Of a stretch of 64,000 nt of DNA, positions 1 through 7,852 are shown one piece after another (the stretch's first letter is position 1; each line of letters begins with the position of its first letter). Source of the DNA: Shewanella polaris (GTDB lineage Bacteria; Pseudomonadota; Gammaproteobacteria; Enterobacterales; Shewanellaceae); the NCBI RefSeq assembly GCF_006385555.1, contig NZ_CP041036.1:1860001-1924000 (forward strand), given 5' to 3'. The notes beneath the pieces were generated by a model. It worked only from the letters and a program-made list of their open reading frames with translations, did no database searches and was not told where the DNA came from. The position numbers were made by a program, and so were the translations under genes.

Positions 1-421
1 ATGCACTCTTGTATAAAGAGTCTTCAACGGCCTCAAGTCCAGAGTTGAATCATACCTGTTGAAAGTAAAGTATTTAACTTATTGATGCTCCAAAGTGAGT
101 TTGGGATATGGCCTGTGGCCACTAACGTCGTGGCGCTTCACCCACACCAGACCAAGAGGAAATCAACGGCTATTCCCTCTTGGATCTCCCTGCCGCCCCG
201 CAACCTTTTCAAAAAGCGAAAAGTCGCAATGGGGATTGATCCAGCTTTTAACTTCATTTCAATCCTGCTTCGGCCTTATTCGAAAATGCTAACGCTTCCG
301 ATAGGCCATCCCTGGCCAACGAAAGCTAGCCTGACGTCCTGTCAGGCTCACGCTATTTTCTTCAACGTGCTCAATCCAGAGTTGAATCACACCCTTTGAA
401 AGTAAAGTATTTAACTCATTT
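1..421 (+). repeat. Dispersed palindromic repeat, copy A, with a duplicated flank
   Basis: Copy A shares long stretches with the opposite strand of 4917-5213 and, over its first part, with 6594-6715. It holds two hairpins: GGCCA/TGGCC (304-308/313-317) and AGCCTGAC/GTCAGGCT (328-335/341-348). A flank of about 62 bp, 22-83, recurs with few changes at 360-420 (both contain GAGTTGAATCA and AAAGTAAAGTATTTAACT), so the core is bracketed by direct repeats. Short reading frames inside have no ribosome site and match only the other repeat copies, so I treat the stretch as non-coding. Confidence 0.75.
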
Positions 422-566
422 CTTCCCCATAACGAGTTAGAAAAATATATCTGGGGAAAAGTAATAATTGGTCAATGTAAAGGATGAAACACGATGAAAC
501 CTACCTTAAAAGGTGTAATCAGAACAGTCAATTAGCCGAAAACTGTACAAAAAACAACTACCGTTA

Positions 567-685
567 AAAAGCAAATTCCTATAACATAAAACATACCGAT
601 TGATATGGATGTGGCTCCTGCCAAGTCCAACAAGCGGTTTATGCCATGCAAACAACGCAACACATAAATACTAAAACGTTATAAC
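567..685 (+). repeat. Duplicated leader, copy 1 (pairs with 7145-7263)
   Basis: About 119 bp lying directly upstream of the gene at 703. It aligns without obvious gaps to 7145-7263, which lies directly upstream of the lipoprotein gene at 7281. Shared blocks include CATAAAA, ATACC, GTCCAACAAG and AAAACGTTATAA. Both copies end about 17 bp before a start codon. It may be a mobile promoter/leader or the remains of an integron recombination site (GTCCAAC fits the RYYYAAC form), but the partner half-site is poor. Confidence 0.6.
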
Positions 686-702
686 CTACAAGGTAACAAT
701 TA

Positions 703-1440
703 ATGTTTTCACTACCATCAAGTCAGATTTCTGAGCTCTGCCGGTTTGCATACATATCTGATAAAGAAACTCGGAGTGATTTGTCTGGGGGTTATATATC
801 AAGTGAAAATGATTACACGTCAAACTTCACTGGCGCACTAAGACGCATAATTAATGCAAATAGCCAGACAGGATTGGTAGCAACATCATATTTATTACAG
901 CCACCAGAAGAAAGGCTTATGGGTTGTGATGCAACAATAATCATTACGTGTAATGGTTATTACAAGATTGCTACATTTGAGGCAAAATATCCCCGCTTAT
1001 CTCAGACATATTACTCTTGGGACTACGAACAAACATCGTCAGGGATATCGCATTTTTCTGACCAACTTGAACGCCAAAAAAGCTTTGCTGGTCAACATGC
1101 TATATTTGAAATGTTTTACTGTGAAATACCCTTTGGGAAGCAACCATCCTATATGCAAAAAGAGACCTCATCATGCGTATGGCATGAAAATGCTGTAATG
1201 TTCGATAATTCACGGACAAGTCCGCAAAAAGTATGGGAGCGTAGTGATTTAGAGAATCTACTAAAAAAAGGTAATGAGTCAATAGCAACAATAATGAAGG
1301 CTATATGTGAATGTTCTAAAGGAAAGCCAAATCAAAGCTTTGGCTCAATCCCAACAATAGCCAAAGAGTTCTCATTGTTTGGCAATGTACTTCATATAGC
1401 GAGCAATGAACAAAAGACAGATACTATTGACTCAAAATAA
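703..1440 (+). CDS. PD-(D/E)xK nuclease-like protein, probable defence gene
   Basis: A 245-residue protein of unrecognised family. The sequence shows a plausible restriction-endonuclease-like core: an N-terminal acidic segment ENDYTSNFTGALRR (35-48), then D76 in GCDATIII and E93-A-K95 in TFEAKYPR, giving D-x16-E-x-K on two predicted beta strands. There is no signal peptide or membrane segment, so it should be cytoplasmic. The start is supported by AAGGT eight bases upstream. The gene sits downstream of the duplicated leader, and after its stop comes an attC-like hairpin and then a P-loop ATPase gene. I infer a nucleic-acid-cutting effector in phage defence. The nuclease motif is a by-eye call and the family is unassigned. 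Confidence 0.6.
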   Translation: MFSLPSSQISELCRFAYISDKETRSDLSGGYISSENDYTSNFTGALRRIINANSQTGLVATSYLLQPPEERLMGCDATIIITCNGYYKIATFEAKYPRLSQTYYSWDYEQTSSGISHFSDQLERQKSFAGQHAIFEMFYCEIPFGKQPSYMQKETSSCVWHENAVMFDNSRTSPQKVWERSDLENLLKKGNESIATIMKAICECSKGKPNQSFGSIPTIAKEFSLFGNVLHIASNEQKTDTIDSK

Positions 1441-1443
1441 CCG

Positions 1444-1515
1444 TTATAACAAGTTACTGCATCGGAAAAACTACTCGCTAGCGCTCGCATTTTTCCGCTG
1501 AGCAAGGTGTTAGAA
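1444..1515 (+). other. attC-like integron recombination site (candidate)
   Basis: A 72-bp imperfect palindrome between two genes. The left arm TTATAAC (1444-1450) pairs with the right arm GTTAGAA (1509-1515). Inside these, AGTTACTGCATCGGAAAAA pairs with TTTTTCCGCTGAGCAAGGT with a few mismatches and one extra base in the left arm. Paired outer boxes, an unpaired spacer, an inner stem and an extrahelical base are the architecture of attC sites; TTATAAC and GTTAGAA are near, but not exact, fits to the RYYYAAC/GTTRRRY consensus. A plain transcription terminator is the alternative, but no T-run follows. Confidence 0.5.
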
Positions 1516-1560
1516 ATTCATCAATTTTGAGGCTGTTGTCGAAGCTCTGGGAAATAAACA

Positions 1561-3483
1561 ATGAATGGACAAGAAAAACAAAAGTTAAGAAGCGCTTTCG
1601 ACTCAATATTGAGAGCGGATTACATTACTTTGGACAATTTAAGTGAACTTGGTGATTTAGAAGAATACTTTATTGATTTTTTCGGGATACTACAAAGCTT
1701 GCTTCAAAAGCAAGACAACTTTGTTAGTGGCAGAAGAGGAACTGGTAAGACTACAAACCTTCTTAGAGGTTATTACGAATGTTTAAAGTCAATAGCTCCT
1801 AAGTTAAAAGATAGAAATAGTTTAATGTCACAAAATAAAGTACTTCCTATCTATATAGATTTAAGTACTTGTAATGATCTTTTTGATTCGAATAATGAAC
1901 TAAATTTAATAGAAATTCATTTTATTCGTCAAATTATTGATTCGCTTAAAAAACAGCTTAATTTGATGTTTGAAGAAAAATTCCTAGCTGTTTTCTCTAA
2001 AGAAAATCCAGCTTTGGATGATTTAGACTTTATTGAAAAAGTTTTGGTTGAAGGGATTACGCTTTCTACATCGAAGCAAGTTAGCTTAACAAGCGCAAAA
2101 AAAGCGGGGGAGAACTCTGAAGTATCAGTCGAAATATCAAACGCTAAAGCAAAAGTCGCTGGCAAACAAAATGAATCTTATGAACTTGCTCAAAGTAAAA
2201 CAGTAGAGCAGATTAAAGGTCTTAATGTACAAGAGTTTCTTAATAAAATAAGCGATATAAAGAAAAAAGCAGGTATCGATTCTATTTACGTGTTTGTAGA
2301 CGAATATTCAGATCTGAGTCCTAAAGCACAAGCAACTTTTAGTGCTCTTCTGAAGTCATTTTTAGGCTCGAAAATTGGTATGTTTTTTAAAGTAGGTGTT
2401 ATTACTGATCGTTATGACTTTGGTGAAAAAATTATTGTCGGGCGAGATATATTTCCTATTCCTCTCGATTTTAACGAATACGCTGATAGATACGATGGAA
2501 CAATTGCTGCTATTAATAAAACTCAAACATTTGTTGAGACTTTAATAACCAAACGAATATTGAAATTTTGTCCAAATTTAAAAGTGACTGATGTATTTAA
2601 ATCTAACTTTGCTGAGATGATCTATAGGATTACTAGAGAGACATTAGGTGTATCAAGGACTATAGGGATTATTCTGCAAAACGCTTTTATTCAAGCAAGC
2701 TCTAACTCTGATGCTAGGATCGGTTTGGCTGAAATTAACTATGGAATTAGCAGTGCAAGAAAAACATACCAAAAACAGTTTACTGGAAGCGTTAAAAAAA
2801 GGCTTGTTCCAGGTTTTAATTTAGATATGTGGGCTGCAATATTAGCCAAGGCTGTAGAGGAGAAAAATAAATTTCCTGATAGGCCTGCAAGTCACTTTAT
2901 GGCTGATCCTATTAGAAAAGATTATTTGAGTGTTCTATGTGAGAATTTTCTAATTCATTTTATGTCTGAAAATGTAACATCTAAACATGGTGGGAAATAT
3001 AATCTCTATTCAATAGATTATGATGTTTGTAGTGAATACAATATTAAGTATGCTGATAAAAAAGATGAATACACTCCCATTAGGTTCATCTATGATTCTG
3101 TTCTTTCGGAATTTGATCCCTATTTTTTAGAATCTAAACAAAAGAGTTATAAGTGTCCTGAATGTGAAAAAATTTACGCTGAAGCAGATGTTAAACATGC
3201 AAAAGTTAAACGTTGCTTTGAAGATGATGAAAAATTAATAGAAATTATCCATCAAGAGGCGCCTGTTACAAGTGGTAACTTTGCCGAAGTTGAAATAAGA
3301 ATACTAGGTTTAATATCAGAGCTATTACCCAATGAGGCATTGACCGCAAGGGAAGTTGCAGACTCGGTTGGTTGCACAGTCCAGAAAGTTTCAGCATGGG
3401 CAGGAAAGGTTTTAGGTAAAAAAGGTGAAATTAGTATAGATAAATTACATAGCCCTTATAAGTATTATACGGCTGAAACATAA
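1561..3483 (+). CDS. P-loop ATPase with zinc ribbon and C-terminal HTH-like region
   Basis: A 640-residue cytoplasmic protein. A Walker A motif GRRGTGKTT lies at 57-65, with Walker B in IYVFVDEYSDL (242-252, D247/E248) and a sensor-like strand at 278-287. A lysine-rich insertion at about 170-220 separates the two Walker motifs. Near the C terminus are Cys532, Cys535 and Cys552 with His546, a possible zinc-binding knot, and residues 575-640 look like a winged helix. The layout recalls ORC/CDC6-like and Sll1717-type ATPases found in defence islands; this is resemblance, not a proven assignment. The gene follows a nuclease-like gene across an attC-like site and precedes an AbiGi-like gene. The ribosome site is weak (GGGA ten bases upstream). 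I infer an NTP-driven sensor or regulator of a phage-defence module. Confidence 0.65.
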   Translation: MNGQEKQKLRSAFDSILRADYITLDNLSELGDLEEYFIDFFGILQSLLQKQDNFVSGRRGTGKTTNLLRGYYECLKSIAPKLKDRNSLMSQNKVLPIYIDLSTCNDLFDSNNELNLIEIHFIRQIIDSLKKQLNLMFEEKFLAVFSKENPALDDLDFIEKVLVEGITLSTSKQVSLTSAKKAGENSEVSVEISNAKAKVAGKQNESYELAQSKTVEQIKGLNVQEFLNKISDIKKKAGIDSIYVFVDEYSDLSPKAQATFSALLKSFLGSKIGMFFKVGVITDRYDFGEKIIVGRDIFPIPLDFNEYADRYDGTIAAINKTQTFVETLITKRILKFCPNLKVTDVFKSNFAEMIYRITRETLGVSRTIGIILQNAFIQASSNSDARIGLAEINYGISSARKTYQKQFTGSVKKRLVPGFNLDMWAAILAKAVEEKNKFPDRPASHFMADPIRKDYLSVLCENFLIHFMSENVTSKHGGKYNLYSIDYDVCSEYNIKYADKKDEYTPIRFIYDSVLSEFDPYFLESKQKSYKCPECEKIYAEADVKHAKVKRCFEDDEKLIEIIHQEAPVTSGNFAEVEIRILGLISELLPNEALTAREVADSVGCTVQKVSAWAGKVLGKKGEISIDKLHSPYKYYTAET

Positions 3484-3487
3484 AAAT

Positions 3488-3614
3488 TTCTAACTAATAA
3501 GAATAGGCCGCGCGAAACCGTGTTCTTATCCTAAGTTCAACATGGCCTCCCTCGATTTCTGGCTAACACGCTATTATAGCCATCCATTTTTAGCCGCTTA
3601 GCAAAGCGTTATGT
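3488..3614 (+). other. Second, weaker attC-like site
   Basis: The ATPase stop codon is followed by TTCTAAC (3488-3494), and 27 bp before the next start lies GTTATGT (3608-3614), preceded by CTTAGCAAAGC. The span of 127 bp is close to the length of Vibrio-type repeats and is rich in partial palindromes, for example TAAGAA/TTCTTA at 3498-3530. Pairing of the inner arms is poorer than at 1444-1515, so this is a candidate only. Confidence 0.3.
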
Positions 3615-3641
3615 GGCACTTCAGATTAGTAGTATAGAATT

Positions 3642-4415
3642 ATGAGTAAAGATAAGAGTTTATACCCAGAAATATTGTTCCATTTTTGTAATAAAGACGG
3701 AATGTTTGGAATACTGAAAAGCACATTTAGAGTATCTTACGCGCGAGAGAAGATCATCGGTCAAGAGCGTTCTCGTGAAATTGGCGTTCCGATGGTTTCT
3801 TTTTGTGATTTGAAGTTATCGGAAGTAAGTTCTCATATGAGTAAATATGGTCACTATGGAATAGGTTTGACGAAAGAATGGGCTAATAAAAATGGTCTTA
3901 ACCCCGTATTATATATCAGCCAATACTCCCCTTTTACTGATGGGCTTATTCAAGGGTTAGACGGTATTCACGCTCATCGTCGAAAACTAGAACAAAGTAG
4001 CGATTCTAATGAACTGTCGACTGACTATATGAATATCTTTAATACTTATCGGTATGTAAAAAACTACGAAGCCCCACTTCACAGGAAGAACCATGAGAAA
4101 ATTGAGAAGTATCGATTTGCAGATGAACGTGAATGGAGGTATGTGCCACCCTTGAATACCGAAGGGCTAGCCCCGTTTGTGCCGATCACTACGATAAAAA
4201 CAGAAAAACAAAAAGCAGAATTAAATGAGTCTATTCGTCATATAGGCCTTCAATTTGAACCTGAAGATATTCGCTATCTAGTGGTTGAACGAGATCAAGA
4301 AATAGCAGAGCTCATAAATCATTTAGAGCTTGTAAAAGAACGTTTTAGTTGGGAAACCCTCGAACGATTAAAAAGCCGTATATTAACGGCTGAACAAATC
4401 AATGTAGATATATAA
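3642..4415 (+). CDS. AbiGi-like abortive infection protein
   Basis: A 257-residue protein that I recognise as AbiGi-like from the N-terminal LFHFCNKDG (12-20), then GVPMVSFCDLKLSEVSSHM (48-66) and HYGIGLTKEWANKNGLNPV (71-89). In the lactococcal AbiG system, AbiGi is one of two genes and is described as the antitoxin-like partner of AbiGii. No AbiGii-like gene adjoins it here, so it is either an orphan antitoxin or a stand-alone defence protein. There is no signal peptide. The Shine-Dalgarno site is poor, as is common for cassette genes. It lies just after the second attC-like candidate and before a dispersed repeat, consistent with an accessory, mobile position. Confidence 0.7.
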   Translation: MSKDKSLYPEILFHFCNKDGMFGILKSTFRVSYAREKIIGQERSREIGVPMVSFCDLKLSEVSSHMSKYGHYGIGLTKEWANKNGLNPVLYISQYSPFTDGLIQGLDGIHAHRRKLEQSSDSNELSTDYMNIFNTYRYVKNYEAPLHRKNHEKIEKYRFADEREWRYVPPLNTEGLAPFVPITTIKTEKQKAELNESIRHIGLQFEPEDIRYLVVERDQEIAELINHLELVKERFSWETLERLKSRILTAEQINVDI

Positions 4416-4916
4416 ACCATGTAACATGGCCATATATGGACGCTCCCGGTGAGTCAAGATAATACTCTGCTTACCCAAAGCTTTTTGGCCTTAGTTTTCT
4501 ATTCTATTGCTTCACACTTTTCATTGCTTTAATGCGGCTCATTTACCGCTAGAAGCGGTTTTACTGCCATATATACGGGCTTAACAGTCAAGCTGGGCCC
4601 CTAATGAAATCCGTACCACTACGCCTTTAATTGTAAAACACCCATTCGGATTAGGTTTACCCTATCCTTGGCCTATTCGGGCTAGCACTGGTTGGACTGA
4701 GCCATCTCTTCATCGTTAACAACAACCTTGGTGAATGTTTAATGTGCTATCTTGCGGCTCTTATCACCCAGTCGGGTTAACTACCTTTGGTCAGCTCGAG
4801 CTCTTCAAGAATTTAGTGGAGTCAGTGTAAACTTTATAATTTAGTGGGGTCAGCATTGCACTAAACCCGAAGCACTAATACACTTCTGTCCATAAATGAG
4901 TCAGAAGCCATGATTG
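4416..4916. other. Non-coding stretch after the AbiGi gene
   Basis: No convincing gene. It contains a CCATATATGG palindrome (near 4430), a CCGCTAGAAGCGG hairpin (near 4550) and two 14-bp direct repeats TTTAGTGGAGTCAG / TTTAGTGGGGTCAG at 4812-4853. The last pair resembles sequence seen at the ends of IS200-like or REP-associated elements, but no transposase is present. Confidence 0.5.
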
Positions 4917-5213
4917 AAAATGGATAAATTCAACTCTGAACTTGAGGCCGTTGAAGAAAATAGCGTGAGCCTGACAGGACGTCAGGCTAGCTTTCGAGGT
5001 ACAGGATGTACCACCGAAAGCGTTAGCATTTTCGAATAAGGCCGAAGAACACCAAAACGAAGTCAAAAGCTGTATTCAACCACGTCGCGAAATTATCGCT
5101 TTTCAGATAATTTTGATGTGGCGGCTGGGAGTTCCAAGAGGGAACAGCCGTAGGTTTCCTCTTGGTCTGGTGTGGGCGAAGCGCCACGACGTTAGTGGCC
5201 GCAGGCCATAAGT
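4917..5213 (-). repeat. Dispersed palindromic repeat, copy B
   Basis: Inverted relative to copy A. Hairpins are AGCCTGAC/GTCAGGCT (4968-4975/4981-4988) and GGTACA/TGTACC around GGA (4998-5012). At the second hairpin the bases differ from copy A but pairing is kept, which suggests selection on, or spread of, a structured element. The right end (CCTCTTGGTCTGGTGT through GTTAGTGGCCGCAGGCC) is nearly identical in copies A, B and C. Confidence 0.75.
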
Positions 5214-5391
5214 ACATAAGTACAAAACAAAAAAACACCTGGATCCTGGCTCAAAAGCATTACCGGGACGACGTGAGAGTTGGGACGACGAGAAGGCTGT
5301 TAGCAATCATCTATTCATATATGAGCATAAGCTAAGTCTAATCAAGTTGTGTAACGGTAACGTTATTTGGATCAGGCGAAATTAAATATGA

Positions 5392-6408
5392 TTACAATCC
5401 CGAAACCTTGGTCTTGGTACATGTATCAACGTTCTCTGGTGTGCAAAATGTGATAGGTGTGTAAATTGTTTTGTCATATTTTTGGTCTGTTACAATTTTA
5501 TACAGTGTCAAAATGGCTTGTCTTCCCATTTCATATGGGGCTTGACCAATATTGATATGAACAAGATGATCTTCCAACATCGTTAATTGTTCAGAGGATG
5601 TATCCGTAATAATAATGATGACCTTGTTGTTATTAATTTTTGCCTGGTACGGGGCAATCATTTTACGGTAAAGTGCTTGGTCATTTTGCGGCCAACCACC
5701 AACAGCAATAAAAGAGTCTGCTTTTACAGGCTTACCTTTCATTACAGACTCCATTTGATTAACAGATTGAGCTAGTTGATCAAAATTAAAGAAAGGCTCT
5801 CTAACTTCAGTCCATCCCAAATCGTTATTAAGCAATTCTCCAGGAGGTTCATTGTATTTTTTTCCCGATAATGCGGAACGGACCCCCATCAGTCTTAAAT
5901 TCAGATTAGGAGAATCTGGTCGCCCAGATTGCATGATTAGCGTTCCCCCATTGGGCCGAAGTTTTTTTAACTCTTCACCTAATGACTTACCCAATTCAAA
6001 ATTGTCAGTGCCTATATAGGCTAGGCGTAAACTATTAGGGTCTTCGTTGATTGAAGCATCAATATCAGAGTCATAGGTAATAATCGGGATACCGGCTTCT
6101 TTAGCTCTCTTAAGACTATTTTGAACGAGATATTTAGATTGTGTAACGGCTACAGCGATACCATCTATACCTTCATCAATCAGTTGATTTATTACCTGAT
6201 CTTGCATCCTGACATTACTTATATCTGGTCCCCGATATATGCATTCCACGCCTTTTATTTGAGCAGCAGCATCTATACAGCCAGCCTTGCTTTGATCAAA
6301 AAAAACACTATTAAATTTAGGTACCACGGCAAGTTTCAATTCTTTTCCATAGACAGAAGGTATGATTAGTAGACTAAAGGCCGCAAGCAATACAAGTGAT
6401 CTCACCAC
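5392..6408 (-). CDS. Periplasmic sugar-type substrate-binding protein
   Basis: About 338 residues with a Sec signal peptide (hydrophobic LVLLAAFSLLII, cleavage after SVYG near residue 21). The mature part reads as a type-1 periplasmic binding protein of the ribose/xylose kind: KLAVVPKFNSVFFDQSKAGC, then IDGIAVAVTQ, GIPIITYDSDID, LAYIGTDNFELGKSLGEEL, and the C-terminal INIGQAPYEMGRQAI. Residues QAPYEMG are typical of the hinge end of these proteins. No permease, ATPase or sensor kinase gene is adjacent, so it is an orphan. It may feed a distant transporter or act as a receptor. The start is GTG; the in-frame GTG three bases further (6405) has better spacing to GGAGG, so the protein may begin one residue later. 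It is flanked by repeat copies B and C. Confidence 0.75.
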   Translation of the reverse strand: MVRSLVLLAAFSLLIIPSVYGKELKLAVVPKFNSVFFDQSKAGCIDAAAQIKGVECIYRGPDISNVRMQDQVINQLIDEGIDGIAVAVTQSKYLVQNSLKRAKEAGIPIITYDSDIDASINEDPNSLRLAYIGTDNFELGKSLGEELKKLRPNGGTLIMQSGRPDSPNLNLRLMGVRSALSGKKYNEPPGELLNNDLGWTEVREPFFNFDQLAQSVNQMESVMKGKPVKADSFIAVGGWPQNDQALYRKMIAPYQAKINNNKVIIIITDTSSEQLTMLEDHLVHINIGQAPYEMGRQAILTLYKIVTDQKYDKTIYTPITFCTPENVDTCTKTKVSGL

Positions 6409-6593
6409 ACTCCCTCCTGAAATAAATTATTGTGCGACTCTGCTTATACTAGCATATAGCAAAGAAATTCATTTAAAGATGCGAGCTGAAACGTATTCCT
6501 GAACATATCAGTGTGAGCTAATCGATATTGTTGTGTTTTGAACGCCCCCATGACGACCTTTTCGCAGTTATTGTTTTAAGTCAATAGAGAAAA

Positions 6594-6715
6594 TATTGCG
6601 GGGCGGCAGGGCCAATTTTTTTAAAGAGTTATAAGAGTTAAGAAGGGACAGCCGTTGATTTCCTCTTGGTCTGGTGTAGGCGAAGCACCACGACGTTAGT
6701 GGCCGCAGGCCATAT
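6594..6715 (-). repeat. Dispersed palindromic repeat, copy C (partial)
   Basis: Matches only the end of copies A and B that carries CCTCTTGGTCTGGTGT and GTTAGTGGCCGCAGGCC. The GGGGCGGCAGGG part is followed by about 25 bp of unrelated A/T-rich sequence before the match resumes, so this copy is rearranged and lacks the two hairpins. Confidence 0.65.
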
Positions 6716-7144
6716 CTAAAAAAGACCCTTTATCCGTAAGTGGGTTAACCAAACTGGACCTTAGCGTCTTTATAGCCGTCATTACTTATAGATAACGGCT
6801 TAATAAAAAAGCAGATACCATTATCGACATCTATTTTTAATACGATGATAATCAATCGGTTAATAAATCGCTACTTTTGAGCCTTAACTATTCCTTTGAT
6901 GAGTAATTATGTACTTTTCAACTGTAGCGCGTTTATAATTATCGAAATGGGGATATTTTTATTGGTATTGCTGCTCGGAGCAAAATGAAGACTCAATCGG
7001 GTATATTATCCTTATTGAATCAGTTAGACTTAAAAATGTGATGGAACACAATAATAACAATGACAAGGGAATCTTAATGATACACGTACAAATTAAGCCA
7101 CATAATCAATTCGAAACTACACTACAGACCAGATCTAGCATCAA
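6716..7144. other. Intergenic stretch without a gene
   Basis: I see no coding region. At 6804-6838 there is a decayed relative of the hairpin at 8714-8749 (both share AAAAAAGCAGATACCAT); here the right arm no longer pairs well. The rest is A/T-rich with no recognisable feature. Confidence 0.4.
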
Positions 7145-7263
7145 CAAAAGTAAATCCTTTTAGCATAAAAAATACCAATTAATCTGGATTAGGCATCGGC
7201 CTCGTCCAACAAGGGCTTGTGGTATCCAAACTGCATAACGCACAAATATTAAAACGTTATAAA
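7145..7263 (+). repeat. Duplicated leader, copy 2 (pairs with 567-685)
   Basis: Same block order as copy 1: CATAAAA, ATACC, GTCCAACAAG, AAAACGTTATAA. It ends 17 bp before the lipoprotein start at 7281. In this copy ACAAGGGCTTGT forms a small hairpin. A shared leader in front of unrelated genes 6.6 kb apart suggests a mobile or cassette-like unit. Confidence 0.6.
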
Positions 7264-7280
7264 TTTAAAGGGAGTTTTAC

Positions 7281-7754
7281 ATGAAAAGTGGTATTTTGGT
7301 AACGGTGGTATTTAGCTTTATTTTAGCAGGATGTGCAAATCCATTATTGCATACGATTAATAACAGTAATGAAAGCTTTGAAAAAAATAAATTTCCATTT
7401 CGTTATATAGAAACAGAAAAAGATAAAACTCATACGACTTTTCAGCTTGAGCCTGCCGGCATACCTCAACAAACTATAGCTTCATCGAGTGAGTTGTTGC
7501 TTAAAGATATTTTTAAAGGTTTAAAAGAGAAATGTAATTTTAAAAAAGAAGATATGGTTGAAACAAGAAAAGTCAGTTCTGACATTCCTTATTATTATGA
7601 AGTTTGGGTATTTAACGATGAGTTATCTAAAAGGTCTGATAAAAGATCTTCAATCTCTATAGTATTAAAGCAATACCCAAATGGTGGAGGTGTCGATATC
7701 TTTCTATTGGGTGAGTGTCATTCTGTACCAAAGCAATTCACTTTCGGAAATTAA
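7281..7754 (+). CDS. Lipoprotein of unknown function
   Basis: A 157-residue protein with a clear lipoprotein signal: a charged start, a hydrophobic run, and lipobox LAGC with the lipidated cysteine at residue 18. The mature part has no motif I recognise; it is mixed alpha/beta with two further cysteines. AAAGGGAG upstream fixes the ATG. It follows leader copy 2 and precedes a second small lipoprotein gene by about 100 bp, so the two may be co-expressed. Position in the accessory region suggests acquired DNA. Confidence 0.7.
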   Translation: MKSGILVTVVFSFILAGCANPLLHTINNSNESFEKNKFPFRYIETEKDKTHTTFQLEPAGIPQQTIASSSELLLKDIFKGLKEKCNFKKEDMVETRKVSSDIPYYYEVWVFNDELSKRSDKRSSISIVLKQYPNGGGVDIFLLGECHSVPKQFTFGN

Positions 7755-7852
7755 ACTTATAAATTCGTTTAAATAGAATCAATATAGTTGGTTTTGTTTA
7801 TGGCTAGCCATAAATATAATTTTTAATTATTTATCATTAACAAGGAATGAAA

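Noticed and set aside
82..399. Open reading frame of 105 codons within repeat copy A
   Set aside because: It lies wholly in a dispersed repeat, lacks a ribosome site, and related frames appear in copy B on the other strand; composition is that of a palindromic repeat.
4570..4640. GCTTAAC followed by a palindrome after the AbiGi gene as a third attC
   Set aside because: The left box fits RYYYAAC, but no matching GTTRRRY box with pairing inner arms follows at a suitable distance.
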